Positions 42,189 to 54,270 of a stretch of 64,000 nt of DNA are shown piece after piece (within the stretch, counting starts at the first letter, position 1; each line of letters opens with the position of its first letter). A program made the translations under genes and the position numbers. The notes under the pieces are model-generated. The model was not told the origin of the DNA. It ran no database searches and was given only the letters and a program-made list of their open reading frames with translations. This DNA comes from Lampris incognitus (lineage: Eukaryota; Chordata; Actinopteri; Lampriformes; Lampridae): the NCBI RefSeq assembly GCF_029633865.1, contig NC_079213.1, positions 100,341,193-100,405,192 of the forward strand. The letters are read 5' to 3'.

Positions 42189-44457
42189 GCATGTACAACT
42201 TTTTGCAAATCGGCAATTGATAAAAATGACCTAATTTTGGAGATTAGCTTGAGTTGGAAAAAGCATGACTGAACAACATGTTTAATTTGTTTGTCAAAAC
42301 TGAGGTTAGCGTCAAATATTACCCCAAGATTCCTAGCAGCCTGTTTAAGATTACCTGACAGACTACCAAGATTAGCAGCAAACGGACTGATGGAATTTTC
42401 GGGACCGAAAACTTTTGGACATCCAGGATTTAATGTCGGTGAGGCAAGCTGTGAGATTTAATAGGGCGCTAGGATCGGTGGGTTTTAGTGGCATGTATAA
42501 CAGAGTGTCGTCAGCATAAAAATGGTAGAGCACATCGTGATTTTGAATGACCTGGCCAATGTGCAGAATGTATATAGAGAAGAGAAGGGGGCCAAGAACT
42601 GAGCCTTGAGGGACACCACAACCCAACTGAGCCACTGAGGGGGTAGAGTTACCCAGAACAACAGAAAAAGTTCTGTTGGTGAGGTAAGAGTGTAATAAGG
42701 TATGAGCTGAGCCCATATTGCCAACCCAAGTCTCTAAGCGATGTAGGAGGATGTTGTGATCAACCGTGTCAAAGGCAGCACTTAAGTCCAAAAGAACTAA
42801 AATTGGGCAGTCACCTCTGTCTGCATTCAGCAGTAGATCATTAGTGACCTTAACTAGAGCTGTCTCAGTGCTATGAAGTGCTCTAAAACCAGACTGGAAA
42901 CTATTAAAAACAGTATTTGTGTTCATAAAAGAAATCAACTGAGAAGAAATTACTCTCTCCAGAACCTAATATAAAAAAGGCAATTTGGAGATTGGCCTGT
43001 AGTTACTTAGGGACAGGGGGTCTAAATTAGGTTTCTTCAGCAATGGGTGAATGATGGCATGCTTAAAACTGTCTGAAAAAGAACCGGAGGCCAGAGAATT
43101 ATTAAGAATTTGAAGAATAACGGGGCTGACAGTGGAAAATACCTCCTTGAGTAGCTTAGTGGGAATGATGTCTAGGATGCAGGAGGAGGAGCTCATATTT
43201 GAGACTGTAGTCTCCAACACTGAAATTGTAATTGGTTGAAATTGGGTGAAAGAGGCAGAATTATCATGTGGAATGGAATGAAAAGAGTCTGGCTGGATTT
43301 TGGGACCTAATATTCTCCACCTTGTTTACAAAATGAGTGAGAAATTTTTCAGACAACTCAACATCAGGTTCAAAAAGAAAGGTGAAGGGACCATTAATGA
43401 CAGAATCAATTATCCCGAAGAGAACGTTAGGATTGTGGTTATTTCTCAATATTAGTTCAGAGAAATATGCTGATCTCGCATCCTTAACTGCCTTCTGGTA
43501 AATTAACAATAGGTTTTTAAGGGTGTTATGTGTTAATTCGGACTTGTTGGCCTTCCATTGTCGTTCTGTTTTTCTACAGTCTTCTAAGGGCACGGGTGTG
43601 ATCATTCAGCCAAGGGAGATAATTTAATTTTTGTTTCCTAGTTTTAAATGGTGCAATTTGGTCGAGGATTGATTGGCACTGATCATTGAATGAATTCATA
43701 GTGCATCTGGATTGAGCGGTGATAAAGAGGGATTAAAGGATGAAGAATTAAAAGCATTACAAAATGTAACTGCAGAGACAGCTTTGAGAATGCGAGATCG
43801 TGTTTTAGGATAATGACTAGGAGTAGCGAGCTGTAGTGGGACTATGAAAATGATAGTTTTATGGTCAGATACAGATATATCCACCAAATTGAGACATTCG
43901 AGAGAGAAACCAGAGGAGGGTACAAGGTCTAAAATGTGGCCTTTGGAGTGTGTAGCCCCTTTAACAGATTGAATGAGGTTAAAAGAATCTACAAGATCCA
44001 AAAAATGGGAAGTCAGGGAATGGGAAGGACAGCACACATGAATATTAAAATCGCCAGGAATAAGCACCCTGTCATATTTTGGCATTTGTGAGTTAAGCTA
44101 CATAAACATAGCAACATAAAATTGTTTTACCTTTGAGGAAGTGGTCGCTGCACACACGCGCATTATCCGACTCCGCTCCTCCCTCCCGACCGCAGACGAT
44201 GGCTCGCAAGCCATTTTTTCCCGGCGTTTTCGGTCAATTTCTTGTATTCCACCCCTTACGAACAACAATTTTTGGTACTCGATAAACACTCCTCGTAGTT
44301 TCTCGGTTTAATTGATGTAAGCAACCGGTATTTTGAGAGTTTGTGATAATGCTTCCTATGTAGAAAATCACTTCCTGCCCTCCACCTACAAGTTTGCATG
44401 TCTTATGCAAACAAGCTATTGGTACTTCTGTAGGATCTCTAGTCTGTGGCGCTAACC

Positions 44458-46846
44458 CAGCGGTCGGGAACCTATGGCTCGCGAGCCATATATGGCTCTT
44501 CCGGTGACGGCATATGGCTCCCAGACAATTTTGAGTTGAAAATTATTTTTTTTTCAAAAAAATCAGTTTGGAACTGATTTTAAAATACTTGTGATATTTC
44601 TTAATAATACTGTGTCATTTTAAAGTAAACAGAAATTAGTTTTGAAGATAAATTTCACGGGTCACGGGTCACCCGTGGGTCGGGTCGGGAACCAATGGCT
44701 CGCGAGCATGTCCGGGTCATTGTAAAGGTGAAGAAATCAATTTTATCAGATAGCCAACTAGTTTATCCGCTTCAACCCTTGTAACGGAAAAGATGGCGAA
44801 AAGAAAAAAAGACGATGATTACCGTGCATTCCAGGCTGCGTGGACAGAGGAATTTGCATTTGTGGAGAGAGCAGGATCTGCGGTATGTCTAATATGCAAT
44901 GATAAAATTGCATCGATGAAACGGTCAAATATAAAGCGGCACTTCGATACGCACCATGCTTCATTTGCATCGAAATCTCCAGCGGGGGCCAGCAGGAAAA
45001 GGGCATGCGAGGAGCTACAGCGGAGAGTGCAGACGAGTCAGCAGCAACTACGTGTGTGGACCAAGCAAGGTGACGGGAATTCCGCTAGCTTTGCGGGGGC
45101 TTTGGCAATAGTAAGGAATGGAAAGTCATTCACAGATGGCGAGTATGCCAAAACATTCATGCTTGATGTGGCCAATGAACTGTTTGATGACTTCCCAAAT
45201 AAAGACAAGATAGTCAAACGAATAAAAGACATGCCCCTGTCAGCAAGAACTGTGCACGATCGTAGCATCATGATGGCAAATCAAGTCGAGGAAACACAAA
45301 TTAAGGACATAAACGCCGGGACATACTTTTCTCTCGCGTTAGATGAGTCAACAGACGTTGGCCATCTATCTCAGTGCAGTATCATTGCCAGGTATGCTGC
45401 AGGTGACACACTGCGTGAGGAAAGCTTGGCTGTTTTGCCAATGAAAGGGACAACAAGAGGAGAGGATTTATTCATGTCTTTCATGGAGTTTGCTAAAGAA
45501 AAAAAACTACCGATGGATAAACTTATTTCTGTCTGTACTGATGGTGCACCCTGTATGTTGGGGAAGAACAAAGGATTTGTAGCGCTTCTCCGTGAACATG
45601 AAAAGAGAGCCATCCTAAGTTTTCATGGCATCCTGCACCAGGAGGCGCTTTGTGCTCAGACGTGTGGCCAGGAGCTTGGCGAGGTGATGTCTCTGGTCAT
45701 TCGAGTGGTCAACTTTATTGTTGCCCGAGCTTTAAATGATCGCCAGTTTAAAGCTCTGTTAGAAGAAGTTGGGAATCATTATCCCGGTCTGCTTTTACAC
45801 AGCAACGTGCGTTGGTTGTCAAGGGGGAAGGTGCTCAGCCGTTTTGCAGCTTGCCTGAGTGAAATCCGGACTTTTCTTGAAATGAAAGGCGTCAGGCATC
45901 CTGAGCTAGACAACACTGACTGGCTCCTGCAGTTTCACTATCTCGTGGACATAACTGGCCATCTGAACCAGCTCAATGTGAAAATGCAAGGTATTGGAAA
46001 TACAATCTCATCCCTTCAACAAGCAGTGTTTGCATTTGAAAGCAAGCTGGAAGTCTCTTTCAGGGACATTGAAACAGGTCGTCTTCTGCACTTTGAAAGA
46101 CTGCAACAATTTAGAGATGCATGCTTAGCAAGTGACTCCACTCAACATCTGGATCTCCAGCAGCTAGCTGGCTTTACGTCCAATCTCCTGCAGTCATTCA
46201 AAGCACGTTTTGGAGAATTTCGTGCGCGCACTGGTCTTTTCAAGTTCATCACTCATCCACATGAGTGTGCAGTGGACAAAATCGACCTGACATGCATCCC
46301 CGGGGTCTCTATCGGAGACGTTGAGCTGGAAGTTGCTGACCTGAAGGCATCAGACATGTGGATGAGTAAGTTCAAGTCACTTAATGGAGAGTTGGAAAGT
46401 CTTGCGCGACAGCGAGCAGAGCTGGCGAGGGAACACAAGTGGACAGAAATTAAAAATCTTCAACCTGAAGACCAGCTGATTCTTAAAACTTGGAACGAGC
46501 TTCCTGTGACATACCACACAATGCAGCGTGTGAGTATTGCCGTATTGACCATGTTTGGCTCTACATATGCATGTGAACAGTCTTTCTCGCATATGAGGAA
46601 CATTAAGACCAACCTACGCTCACGTTTAACTGATGGAAGCCTCAACGCCTGCATGAAGCTCAACCTCACCACGTATGAACCAGACTACAAGGCCATCAGC
46701 AAAACCATGCAGCACCAGAAGTCGCATTAAAAGTAAGACATATTTAATTTATTATACGTTAAAAATACTATATGGCTCTCAATGAAATATATTTAGAAAT
46801 ATTTGGCTTTTATGGCTCTCCCAGTCAAAAAGGTTCCCGACCCCTG
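44458..46846 (+). mobile_element. complete hAT transposon, copy 1 (autonomous-looking)
   Basis: 2389 bp with imperfect ends CAGCGGTCGGGAACC and GGTTCCCGACCCCTG, flanked by the 8-bp duplication CGCTAACC (44450-44457 and 46847-46854). Subterminal motifs CTCGCGAGCC and ATATGGCTC recur at both sides. It carries an intact transposase. It is inserted within what looks like a tRNA-derived SINE head on minus (CAGCACGGTGGCCCAGGGGT then TTAGCG). Confidence 0.97.
44793..46730 (+). CDS. hAT-family transposase, intact (645 aa)
   Basis: Single open frame from an ATG 335 bp inside the element. N-terminal BED-like zinc finger: C32, C35, H50, H54 (VCLICNDKIASMKRSNIKRH). RNase H-like catalytic core: D184 in FSLALDESTDV, D250 in SVCTDGAPCM, the H278-x-x-L-H region (FHGILHQEALC), the RW motif at 340-341 (NVRWLSRGKVL). 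C-terminal hAT dimerisation region with SIAVLTMFGSTYACEQSFSH (the catalytic glutamate lies here) and LTDGSLNACMKLNLTTY. Related to the Charlie-like hAT proteins from which GTF2IRD2/ZBED-type host genes derive. 645 residues is full length for this group. Expected to act in the nucleus; activity unproven. Confidence 0.95.
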   Translation: MAKRKKDDDYRAFQAAWTEEFAFVERAGSAVCLICNDKIASMKRSNIKRHFDTHHASFASKSPAGASRKRACEELQRRVQTSQQQLRVWTKQGDGNSASFAGALAIVRNGKSFTDGEYAKTFMLDVANELFDDFPNKDKIVKRIKDMPLSARTVHDRSIMMANQVEETQIKDINAGTYFSLALDESTDVGHLSQCSIIARYAAGDTLREESLAVLPMKGTTRGEDLFMSFMEFAKEKKLPMDKLISVCTDGAPCMLGKNKGFVALLREHEKRAILSFHGILHQEALCAQTCGQELGEVMSLVIRVVNFIVARALNDRQFKALLEEVGNHYPGLLLHSNVRWLSRGKVLSRFAACLSEIRTFLEMKGVRHPELDNTDWLLQFHYLVDITGHLNQLNVKMQGIGNTISSLQQAVFAFESKLEVSFRDIETGRLLHFERLQQFRDACLASDSTQHLDLQQLAGFTSNLLQSFKARFGEFRARTGLFKFITHPHECAVDKIDLTCIPGVSIGDVELEVADLKASDMWMSKFKSLNGELESLARQRAELAREHKWTEIKNLQPEDQLILKTWNELPVTYHTMQRVSIAVLTMFGSTYACEQSFSHMRNIKTNLRSRLTDGSLNACMKLNLTTYEPDYKAISKTMQHQKSH

Positions 46847-46854
46847 CGCTAACC

Positions 46855-47126
46855 CCTGGGCCACCGTGCTGCAAGCGAACTTCTGGATGCTTAAAAAGAG
46901 ACAAAACCCACAAATTAACATGACTGACACAGAAAACACAAAGCTGCACAAGTATTCTACAGTGTGAGAATGTTAAAAGCACCTGTGAGAATGATAAAAG
47001 CAGCGACGAAGAAAAGTGAAAAAAAAACTATGCTAGAGTTTGAAGGAATACAGCACGTCTTTCTTGTTTAACATTCAATTCTGCATTCAAGTCTTGTCAG
47101 GTCGCACTTTTCTTTGAGTCGGGAAC
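46855..47126. other. SINE-head remnant and unassigned spacer
   Basis: 46855-46875 (CCTGGGCCACCGTGCTGC) is the other half of the SINE head split by the hAT element. The rest shows no feature. Confidence 0.5.
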
Positions 47127-47940
47127 GTGTCAGGACTCGACCATCCGAGTCGTTCGTGTTCACGTTTTTTAGCTTCAGAAAATAGGAGAAAAGATGGTCT
47201 GCTATATGAGTCAGTACCACGGGACATTGAATGCAGTCGCACTTTAGTTATTAAAGAATATCGACTTGTCTTTTGGGCCTCCCTTTATGGAGAATTTAAT
47301 TGGCAGAAGATTTGGTTAGTTGAGGACAAATTTTGTTTAAATAATAAAGTTAAGGAGGTCTCCTTTAAAATTATGCATCGCATATATCCAGCAAAGAAGA
47401 CATTAGACAGATTTAAACTTTATATTGAACATTCTTGTAATTTTTGTGAACTAGAAGAAGAAACAATCTGTCATTTATTTTATCACTGTATGTACACCAG
47501 AATATTCTGGGTGGATGTTCAGCATTATATAAGAAGGAAAACTGGACAAACAAGCCACTTTCAGCATAAAGACATTTTTATTTGTCTTGAAGATGATGAG
47601 ATGGAAAAAGATATTGTTTTCTTTACACATTTAATTTTATTGGGAAAATTCCTCATTCATAAGAAGAGGCGGACGGACTCCAAACGAAATTTTGGACATT
47701 TTCATCAAGAGCTGCACCATAATGGCACTCCGACAAGAGGACTTAAAAACAAGAAGGCAATTAAAACTAATTGTATTTTTGATAAATTTCTTGTAGACTG
47801 ACAACACTTTATTTTGAAGAAAATAGTATTATTTTTTCATAAATTTTTTTTAATTTTCCTTTTGTTTTGTGTATGCATGAACAGTTTGTGTTGTTCATAA
47901 TGTAATGTGCATGTGTTTTGTACAATAAAGAGAAAAAAAG
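47127..47940 (+). mobile_element. L1/Tx1-type LINE, 3' end
   Basis: An open frame of 224 codons (47127-47801) ends the element: FNWQKIWLVEDKFCLNNKVK, EVSFKIMHRIYPAKKTLDRF, CNFCELEEETICHLFYHC (zinc-finger-like C-x2-C...H-x4-C of the ORF2 C-terminal zf-RVT domain) and LGKFLIHKKRRTDSKRNFGH. The similarity begins near codon 40; the earlier codons are probably flanking DNA. A 3' UTR with AATAAA at 47924-47929 and an A-rich end at about 47940 follows. 5'-truncated: no reverse transcriptase or endonuclease. Confidence 0.85.
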
Positions 47941-49244
47941 TCTAAAATTCCGATCTGAATCATAACACGTGACACGTCCTGGTCGGGAACTCGCTCAGAC
48001 CGTAAACCCAACACCACGCTGAAGGCAGAAACGAAGGCATAACAAAAAAACAAAACCAAAAAAAAGACAAAAACTGGGAACGGTTGATAACAATCTGGGC
48101 TTTATTTACATTCATCTGCCGGGCTTTGGCTGGTGCGCCAACCTGTTTTCAAAGCGTTCATGCGTAAAGGCATCTCAACACAACCCGTACAAAGTGTCCT
48201 TAGTTATTTTCATGCTTTAAACTTCTTTTAACTCACTTTTAGACTGCCATTTGATTTTTTTTATTTCTTTTTAATTGTAGATGGGAAAGGAGCAAAACAC
48301 AGATCACATTCCTTCGTATTACACTATTACATTTTGTGTTATGGAATGCTCGCACTGTTGATCACACTGAGTAGGCACAGTGTTTTTACAAAGGATCTTG
48401 AATAAATTGTTTATCTGAACACATATAGGATTGTTGGCTTAATTATTTCCACGTGGATAAATTCATCAGCAGACCTGAATTATCCAGCAGATGTATAAAT
48501 ACATAAACAGAATTTTCACTCCTTTTATTTCAGTGGGAGAATGTATGGATATTGTTAAGTAAATAAAAAAAAATGTTAATACAAAATTAAATACAAATAA
48601 AACATATCCCGTGGCCATTTTCATCTCAAGTAATTTACATTTTCCTACTCGGAGGAGATTCTGGACTCGTTTGTGTTGAGTGACTCATCAGTTTTCATCA
48701 TGCAGGGAAAACGAGCCCATCAGCCCCATGCAGGAGGGACTGGAGTCAGATGGAGCCGGCTAGACACTATAAAACAGCAACCCTCCTTTCCTTTAACAAA
48801 CTAGGTACAGACCACATTTTGACAGTCTGACAACCAAACTTGGTAACAGTTGTGGTGTTACTTCTGTTTATATAAGTTTCATTAGCAACTTTGAACATCT
48901 AGAAAGCATCAGTTACAATACATACACATTTAAAGACAATGTGAAATTGAAATTTTTACCTTGTTAGCTTATTTTACCAGTCACATTTTTACCAGTCACC
49001 TCTTCAACAACCTATGCTCCAAAAACATCATAAAAATTCCTTTTTTACATCAAAATCTAATCACCTGAACTTCCACTAAAACGATCAAGTTTTTGTGATT
49101 TTATCACCAAGTCTAAGCAGACGGGCAAGCAGCATTCCAAGCAGTAATATCATTAAATGTTTTTCACCACCCAATCAAATCATATCCCTCCCTATGTCTT
49201 GTCCCACCCTGTTTTATTTGGAAATGCATCACAGTATAGAAGCA
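47941..49244. other. no gene recognised
   Basis: AT-rich DNA with A/T runs. No open frame, splice-bounded exon or terminal repeat that I can support. Confidence 0.5.
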
Positions 49245-50530
49245 AGGAAGTGTGATGTGCCAAGCTGTAGCAACTACAGAGGTATTAAGTTGATCTGATC
49301 AGCCACAGCATGACGATATGGCAAAGAGTGGTGGAAGCTAGGTTAAGAGGAGAGGTGAGGATGGTGTCATGCCACAAAAGAACACGACAGATGCGATGTT
49401 TGCTGTGAGAGTGTTGATGGATAAGTATAGAGAAGGTCAGAAGGAGTTACATTGTGTCTTTGTGAATTTAGAGAAAGCATATGACACAGGGTGCCAAGAG
49501 AGGAGGTGTGGAATTGTATGTGGACATTGGGAATGGCAGAGAAGTATGTAGGAGTGGTGCAGGATATGTATGTATGAAAGAAGTGTAACAGTGGTGAGAT
49601 GTGCAGTTGGAATGACAGATGGGTTCAAGATGGAGGTGGGATTACATCAAGGATCGGCTCTGAGCCCTTTCTTGTTTGCAATGGTGATGGACAGGTTGAC
49701 GGACGAGATCAGGCAGGAGTCTCCGTGGACTGATGTTCGCGGATGACATTGTGATCTGTAGGAGAGTAGGGAGCAAGTTGAGAGCCTTGAGAGGTGGCGG
49801 TATGTACTGGAGAGAAGAGGAATGGAAGTCAGTAGGAGCAAGACAGAATACATATGCATGAATGAGAGGGAGGACAGTGGAATGGTTGAGGATGCAAGGA
49901 CTAGAGGTGACGAAGGTGGATGAGTTTAAATACTTGGAGTCAACTGTTCAAAGTAACGGGGAGTGCGGGAGAGAGGTGAAGAAGAGAGTGCAGGCATGGT
50001 GAAATGGGTGGAGAAGAGTGTCAGAAGTGATCTGTGACAGAAGGGTACCAGCAAGAGTGAAAGGGAAGGTTTGCATGATGGTTGTGAGATCAATTATGTT
50101 ATATAGTTTGGAGACGGTGGCACTGACAAAAAGACAAGAGGCGGAGCTGGAGGTGGCAGAGTTGAAGATGCTAAGATTTTCACTGGGAGTGATGAAGAAG
50201 GACAGGATTAGGAACGATTATATTAAAGGGACAGCTCAGGTTGAATGGTTTGGAGACAAAGCAAGAGAGGCAAGATTGATATGGTGTGGACGTGTGGAGG
50301 AGAGATGCTGGGTTTATTGGGAGAAGAATGCTGAATATGGAGCTGCCAGGGAAGAGGAAAAGAGGAAGGTCAAAGAGGAGGTTTATGGATGTGGTGAGGG
50401 AGGGACATGCAGGTGGCTGGTGTGACAGAGGAAGATGCAGAGGACAGGAAGAGATGGAAACGGATGAACCGCTGGGGCGACTCCTGACAGGGGCAGCCGA
50501 AAGTAGTAGTGGTGGTAGTAGTAGTAGTAG
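49245..50530 (+). mobile_element. RTE-like LINE, 5'-truncated
   Basis: Plus-strand pieces: CSNYRGIKLI, HCVFVNLEKAYDTG (block A), GLHQGSALSPFLFAMVMDRL-type sequence (49640-49700), MFADDIVI (49746-49770, catalytic FADD intact), RVPARVKGKVCMMVVRSIML, YSLETVALTKRQEAELEVAE, IRNDYIKGTAQVEWFGDKAR and GFIGRRMLNMELPGKRKRGR. It ends with GGCAGCCGAAAGTAGTAGTG and a (GTA)n tail to 50530. Many frameshifts. Same family and same 5' start region as the copy at 4017-5345. Confidence 0.9.
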
Positions 50531-50899
50531 GAGCAGTACATAGAAGCAAGGTAGTTTCTGAATGACGTTTCACCTTGTCTTTAAACACAAGTTACAAAGT
50601 GATCTGTATAAGTTATTTTAGGAGCTTATCTTTCTGAAAACACAGTAACCCTTTATATTATGAGCCATTCCCGGAAATAACAAAGCAGTTTATACGTAAA
50701 GTAAATGCAACTGAATTAAGATGAGTGGTAATAACTGGGTTATATTATTAAAATTGAGTCTTTTCTATATCTCTAGTTTGCTTTCTTGTCATTATAATTT
50801 GATTTTCATTTTATTATCTACATAAAACCCTGTGTGGGATAAAATCACACATCACATTGTACCAAACACCAATAGTTTGAAACTTGAACATAATAACTT
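50531..50899. other. no gene recognised
   Basis: AT-rich spacer between the RTE LINE and L2 copy B. Confidence 0.5.
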
Positions 50900-52140
50900 T
50901 CGATGTATAGCACTTTTCTAAAACAATGTTACTTAGTGCTTTACAAAAAATAAAACCAGACAAGGCAAAAATAAAAGTAAGACCAAATAGGTAAGAGTAA
51001 AAATAAAAACAATATAAATAAATAAAAACAAATATGAAACGTTTTTAAAAGCTTTCATAAAACAAAAAGTTTTAAGTCAAGGTTTAAAAGAAGCTCGAGA
51101 CTTGGTTTGTCTTATTTCAACAGGAAGATAGTTCCATAGTGTGGGGGCTCTTAACAGCAAAAGCCCGATCACCCTTTGTAACAAACCGAGACCGGGGAAT
51201 AACCAGCACGTCTCCACTGTGGATCTTAATAGTCGATGGGGCATATACCAGTTCAATAAATCAGGAATCTGTATAGGCGCAAGACCATTTAAAGCCTTAA
51301 AAGTGAGCAATAAATGTTTAAAATCAATTCGAAATTTAACAGGGAGCCAGTGTAGGGAGGCAAGCACAGGACTGATATGGTCATGTCTGCAGACGGTGGA
51401 GGGAGCCCTTGCTGATACTAGAAGAAAGTGCATTACAATAGTCAAGCCGAGAATAGATAAAAGCGTATACAACTTTTTGCAGATCAGCAATTGATAAAAA
51501 TGACCTAATTTTGGAGATTAGCTTGAGCTGGAGAAGGTATGACTGAACAACATGTTTGATTTGATTATCAAACCTGAGGTTGGCATCAATTATTACCCCA
51601 AGATCCTAGCAGCCTGCTTAAGACTACCTAACAGACCACCAAGATTAGAGCTGATGGAGTTTTTGGGACCAAACAGAATGACCTCAGATTTATCATCATT
51701 AAATTTGAGAAAAAATTCAGACTTCCAGGATTTACTGTCAGAGGCAAGTTGTGAGATTTGCTAGGGCGCTAGGATCTGTGGGTTTTAGTGGCATGTATAA
51801 CTGAGTGTTGTCCGCATAAAAATGGTAGCACACATCGTGATTTTGAAGAGAAGGGGGCCAAGAACTGAGCCTTGAGGGACACCACAACTCAACTGAGCCA
51901 CCAAGGAGGTAGTTACCCAGAACAACAGAAAAAGTTCTGTTGGTGAGGTAAGAGCGTAATAAGCTAAGAGCCGACCCCTTGATGCCAACCCAAATCTCTA
52001 AGTGATGTAAGAGGATGTTGTGATCGACTGTGTGATCGATCGGCAGCACTTAGTCTAAAAGAACTAAAATCAAGCAGTCACCTCTGTCTGCAGTCAGCAG
52101 TAGGTCATTAGTGACTTTATGTAGAGCTGTTAACCTGCTT

Positions 52141-52951
52141 AATTAGGCAGGAGTCTCTGTGGACGATGATGTTGTGGATGACATTGTGATCTGTAGCAAG
52201 AGTAGGGTGCAGGTTGAGGAGAGTCTGGAGAGGTGGAGGTATGCACTGGAGAGAAGAGGAATGAAAGTCAGTAGGAGCAAGGCGGAATACCTATGCATGA
52301 ATGAGAGGGAGGACAGCGGAATGGTGAGGGTGCAAAGAGTAGAGGTGACGAAGGCATATGAGTTTAAATACTTGGGGTCAACTGTCCAAAGTACCTGGGA
52401 GTACAGAAGAGAGGTGAAGAAGAGAGTGCAGGCAGGGTGGAGTGGTTGGAGAAGAATGTCAAGAGTGATTTGTGACAGAAGGGTACCAGCAAGAGTCAAA
52501 GGGAAGGTTTACAAGATGGTTGTGAGACCAGCTATGTTATATGGTTTGGAGATGGTGGCACTGACAAAGACAGGAGGCGGAGCTGGAGGTGGCAGAGTTG
52601 AAGATGCTAAGATTTTCATTGGGAGTGACGAAGAAGGATGGGATTAGGAATGATTATATTAGAGGGACCGCTCAAGTTGGATGGTTGTGGAGACAAAGCA
52701 AGAGAGGCAAGACTGAGATGGCTTGGACATGTGTGGACGAGAGATGCTGGGTATATTGGGAGAAGGGTGCTGAATATGGAGCTGTCAGGGAAGAGAAAAA
52801 GAGGAGGGCCAAAGAGGAGGTTTATGGATGTGGTGAGGGAAGACGTGCAGGTGGCTGGTGTGACAGAGGAAGATGCAGAGGACAGGAAGAAATGGTAACG
52901 GATGATCTGCTGTGCGACCCCTATCGGGAGCAGCCAAAAGTAGTAGTAGTA
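52141..52951 (+). mobile_element. RTE-like LINE, 3' fragment inside L2 copy B
   Basis: Plus-strand VDDIVICSKSRVQVEESLER (catalytic motif damaged to VDD), RGMKVSRSKAEYLCMNERED, EFKYLGSTVQST, RVPARVKGKVYKMVVRPAML, and in shifted frames ARLRWLGHVWTRDAGYIGRR. Ends with (GTA)n at 52939-52951, after which the L2 sequence (CGGTCCTATGAAGTGCTCTA) resumes. Opposite orientation to its host. Confidence 0.9.
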
Positions 52952-53885
52952 GTCTCGGTCCTATGAAGTGCTCTAAAACCGGACCGGAAACTATTAAAAT
53001 ACTATTAGTATTTATTGACTATTACTATTAATTGAGAAGAAATTACTCTCTCCAGAAGCTTAGATAGAAAAGACAATTTTGAGATTGGTCTGTAGTTACT
53101 TAGGGACAGGGGATGCAATGGGTGAAAAATGGTATGCTTAAAACTGTCTGGAAAAGAACCAGAGGCCAGAGAATTATTAAGAATTTGCAGAATAACATGG
53201 CTGATGGTTGAAAATACCTCCTTGAGCAGCTTGGTGGGAATGATGTCTAAGATGCAGGAGTGTGGTTCGTATTGGAGACTGTACTCTTAACCCTGAAATT
53301 GTAATTGGTTGAAACTGGATAAAAGAAGCAGAATTAACATGGTGAATGGAACGAATTCAGGAGCCTGGCTGGATTCAGACTTAATATTCTCCACCTTATT
53401 TACAAAATGAGTGAGAACTCTTTCGGACAACTCAACATCAGTTTCAAAAAGTGATGTGGAGGGACCATTAATAACAGAATCAATTGCCCTAAAGAGAATT
53501 TTAGGATTGTGGTTATTTCTCGATATTACAGTTTTTCTTGCTTGCTTATACACATTTAGCGAATCATGGGTCAACTTAATCTAATGCTCACACCTTGTTT
53601 GCACAGCAAGAGTCTTCTAAGGCAAAGGGGTTAACTATTTCTCATTGCTTTCACACAATTGTCTTTGAGTTTTAACACACTTTTCAAAACAGTTAACACA
53701 CTTCTCAGAGAGACACGAAACCTAATTGAATAACCATGTCAACACATTGCAGACACTTAGTAGCAGCCTACTGAAACTGCTCTCTCAATTCTAAATATCA
53801 TCAGCACCTGTGTGAACTTTCTGCACAATTCATCAATTAGTTCTCAACCTATAAAAGAGGTCAATAGATTGAAGTTGATACCAAG

Positions 53886-54133
53886 CATGGATTGAAGAGG
53901 CTGCCACCAACAACCTCAGTGAGATGAGGAAGAGGTCATGGTAGAGGTAGAGGAGCCCTTGTCAGGAGACGCAGCGTTTGTGTAAGATGCTCTAATGAAA
54001 TTAGGGCAACGATCATTGATCCCATAGTCAATCATGGCCTCTCCATGAGAGACGCTGGTCAGAGGGTTCAGCCAAACCTGAGCCGTCATACAGTGGCATC
54101 AATGTTCGTACGTTCCGCAATGAAAATAGGTAA
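53886..54133 (+). pseudogene. mariner/IS630-type transposase, N-terminal part
   Basis: Arginine/glycine-rich start (RKRSWxRxRGA, frame slipped) then SNEIRATIIDPIVNHGLSMR, DAGQRVQPNLSRHTVASMF, the helix-turn-helix of an IS630/mariner-related transposase. The sequence ends at the point where the catalytic domain should begin, so no DDE/D motif is present. Non-functional. Confidence 0.7.
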
Positions 54134-54270
54134 GTCACTTTGCCGACCTTTACTGTACTGTGTTTCACTGTATTTGCCCTCTTGGCAACAACCATTTCTA
54201 TACTTTTGTAAAGTGTGTTGCCACAATACAATGTAGTACTGTAGTTTCACTGAAGCCATTTACAATAGAG

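Larger units (their letters stand above)
40325..44090 (-). mobile_element. L2-like LINE (copy A), interrupted by an LTR element
   Basis: Minus-strand pieces in order: IPGDFNIHVCCPSHSL and VSDHKTIIFIV (endonuclease C-terminus), WKANKSELTHNTLKNLL, SSSCILDIIPTKLLKEV, LSNYRPISKLPF, GFRALHSTETALVKVTNDLL, VLLDLSAAFDTVDHNILLHR (RT block A), CGVPQGSVLGPLLFSIY (block B), YHFYADDTLLYMPL (block C, catalytic YADD intact), VQNAAARLITGIRRHDHITP and LASLHWLPVIFRIDFK. The longest open piece is 42372-42938. Stops and shifts break the rest. 5' truncated in the endonuclease. The 40945-42188 segment is a later insertion. Confidence 0.9.
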
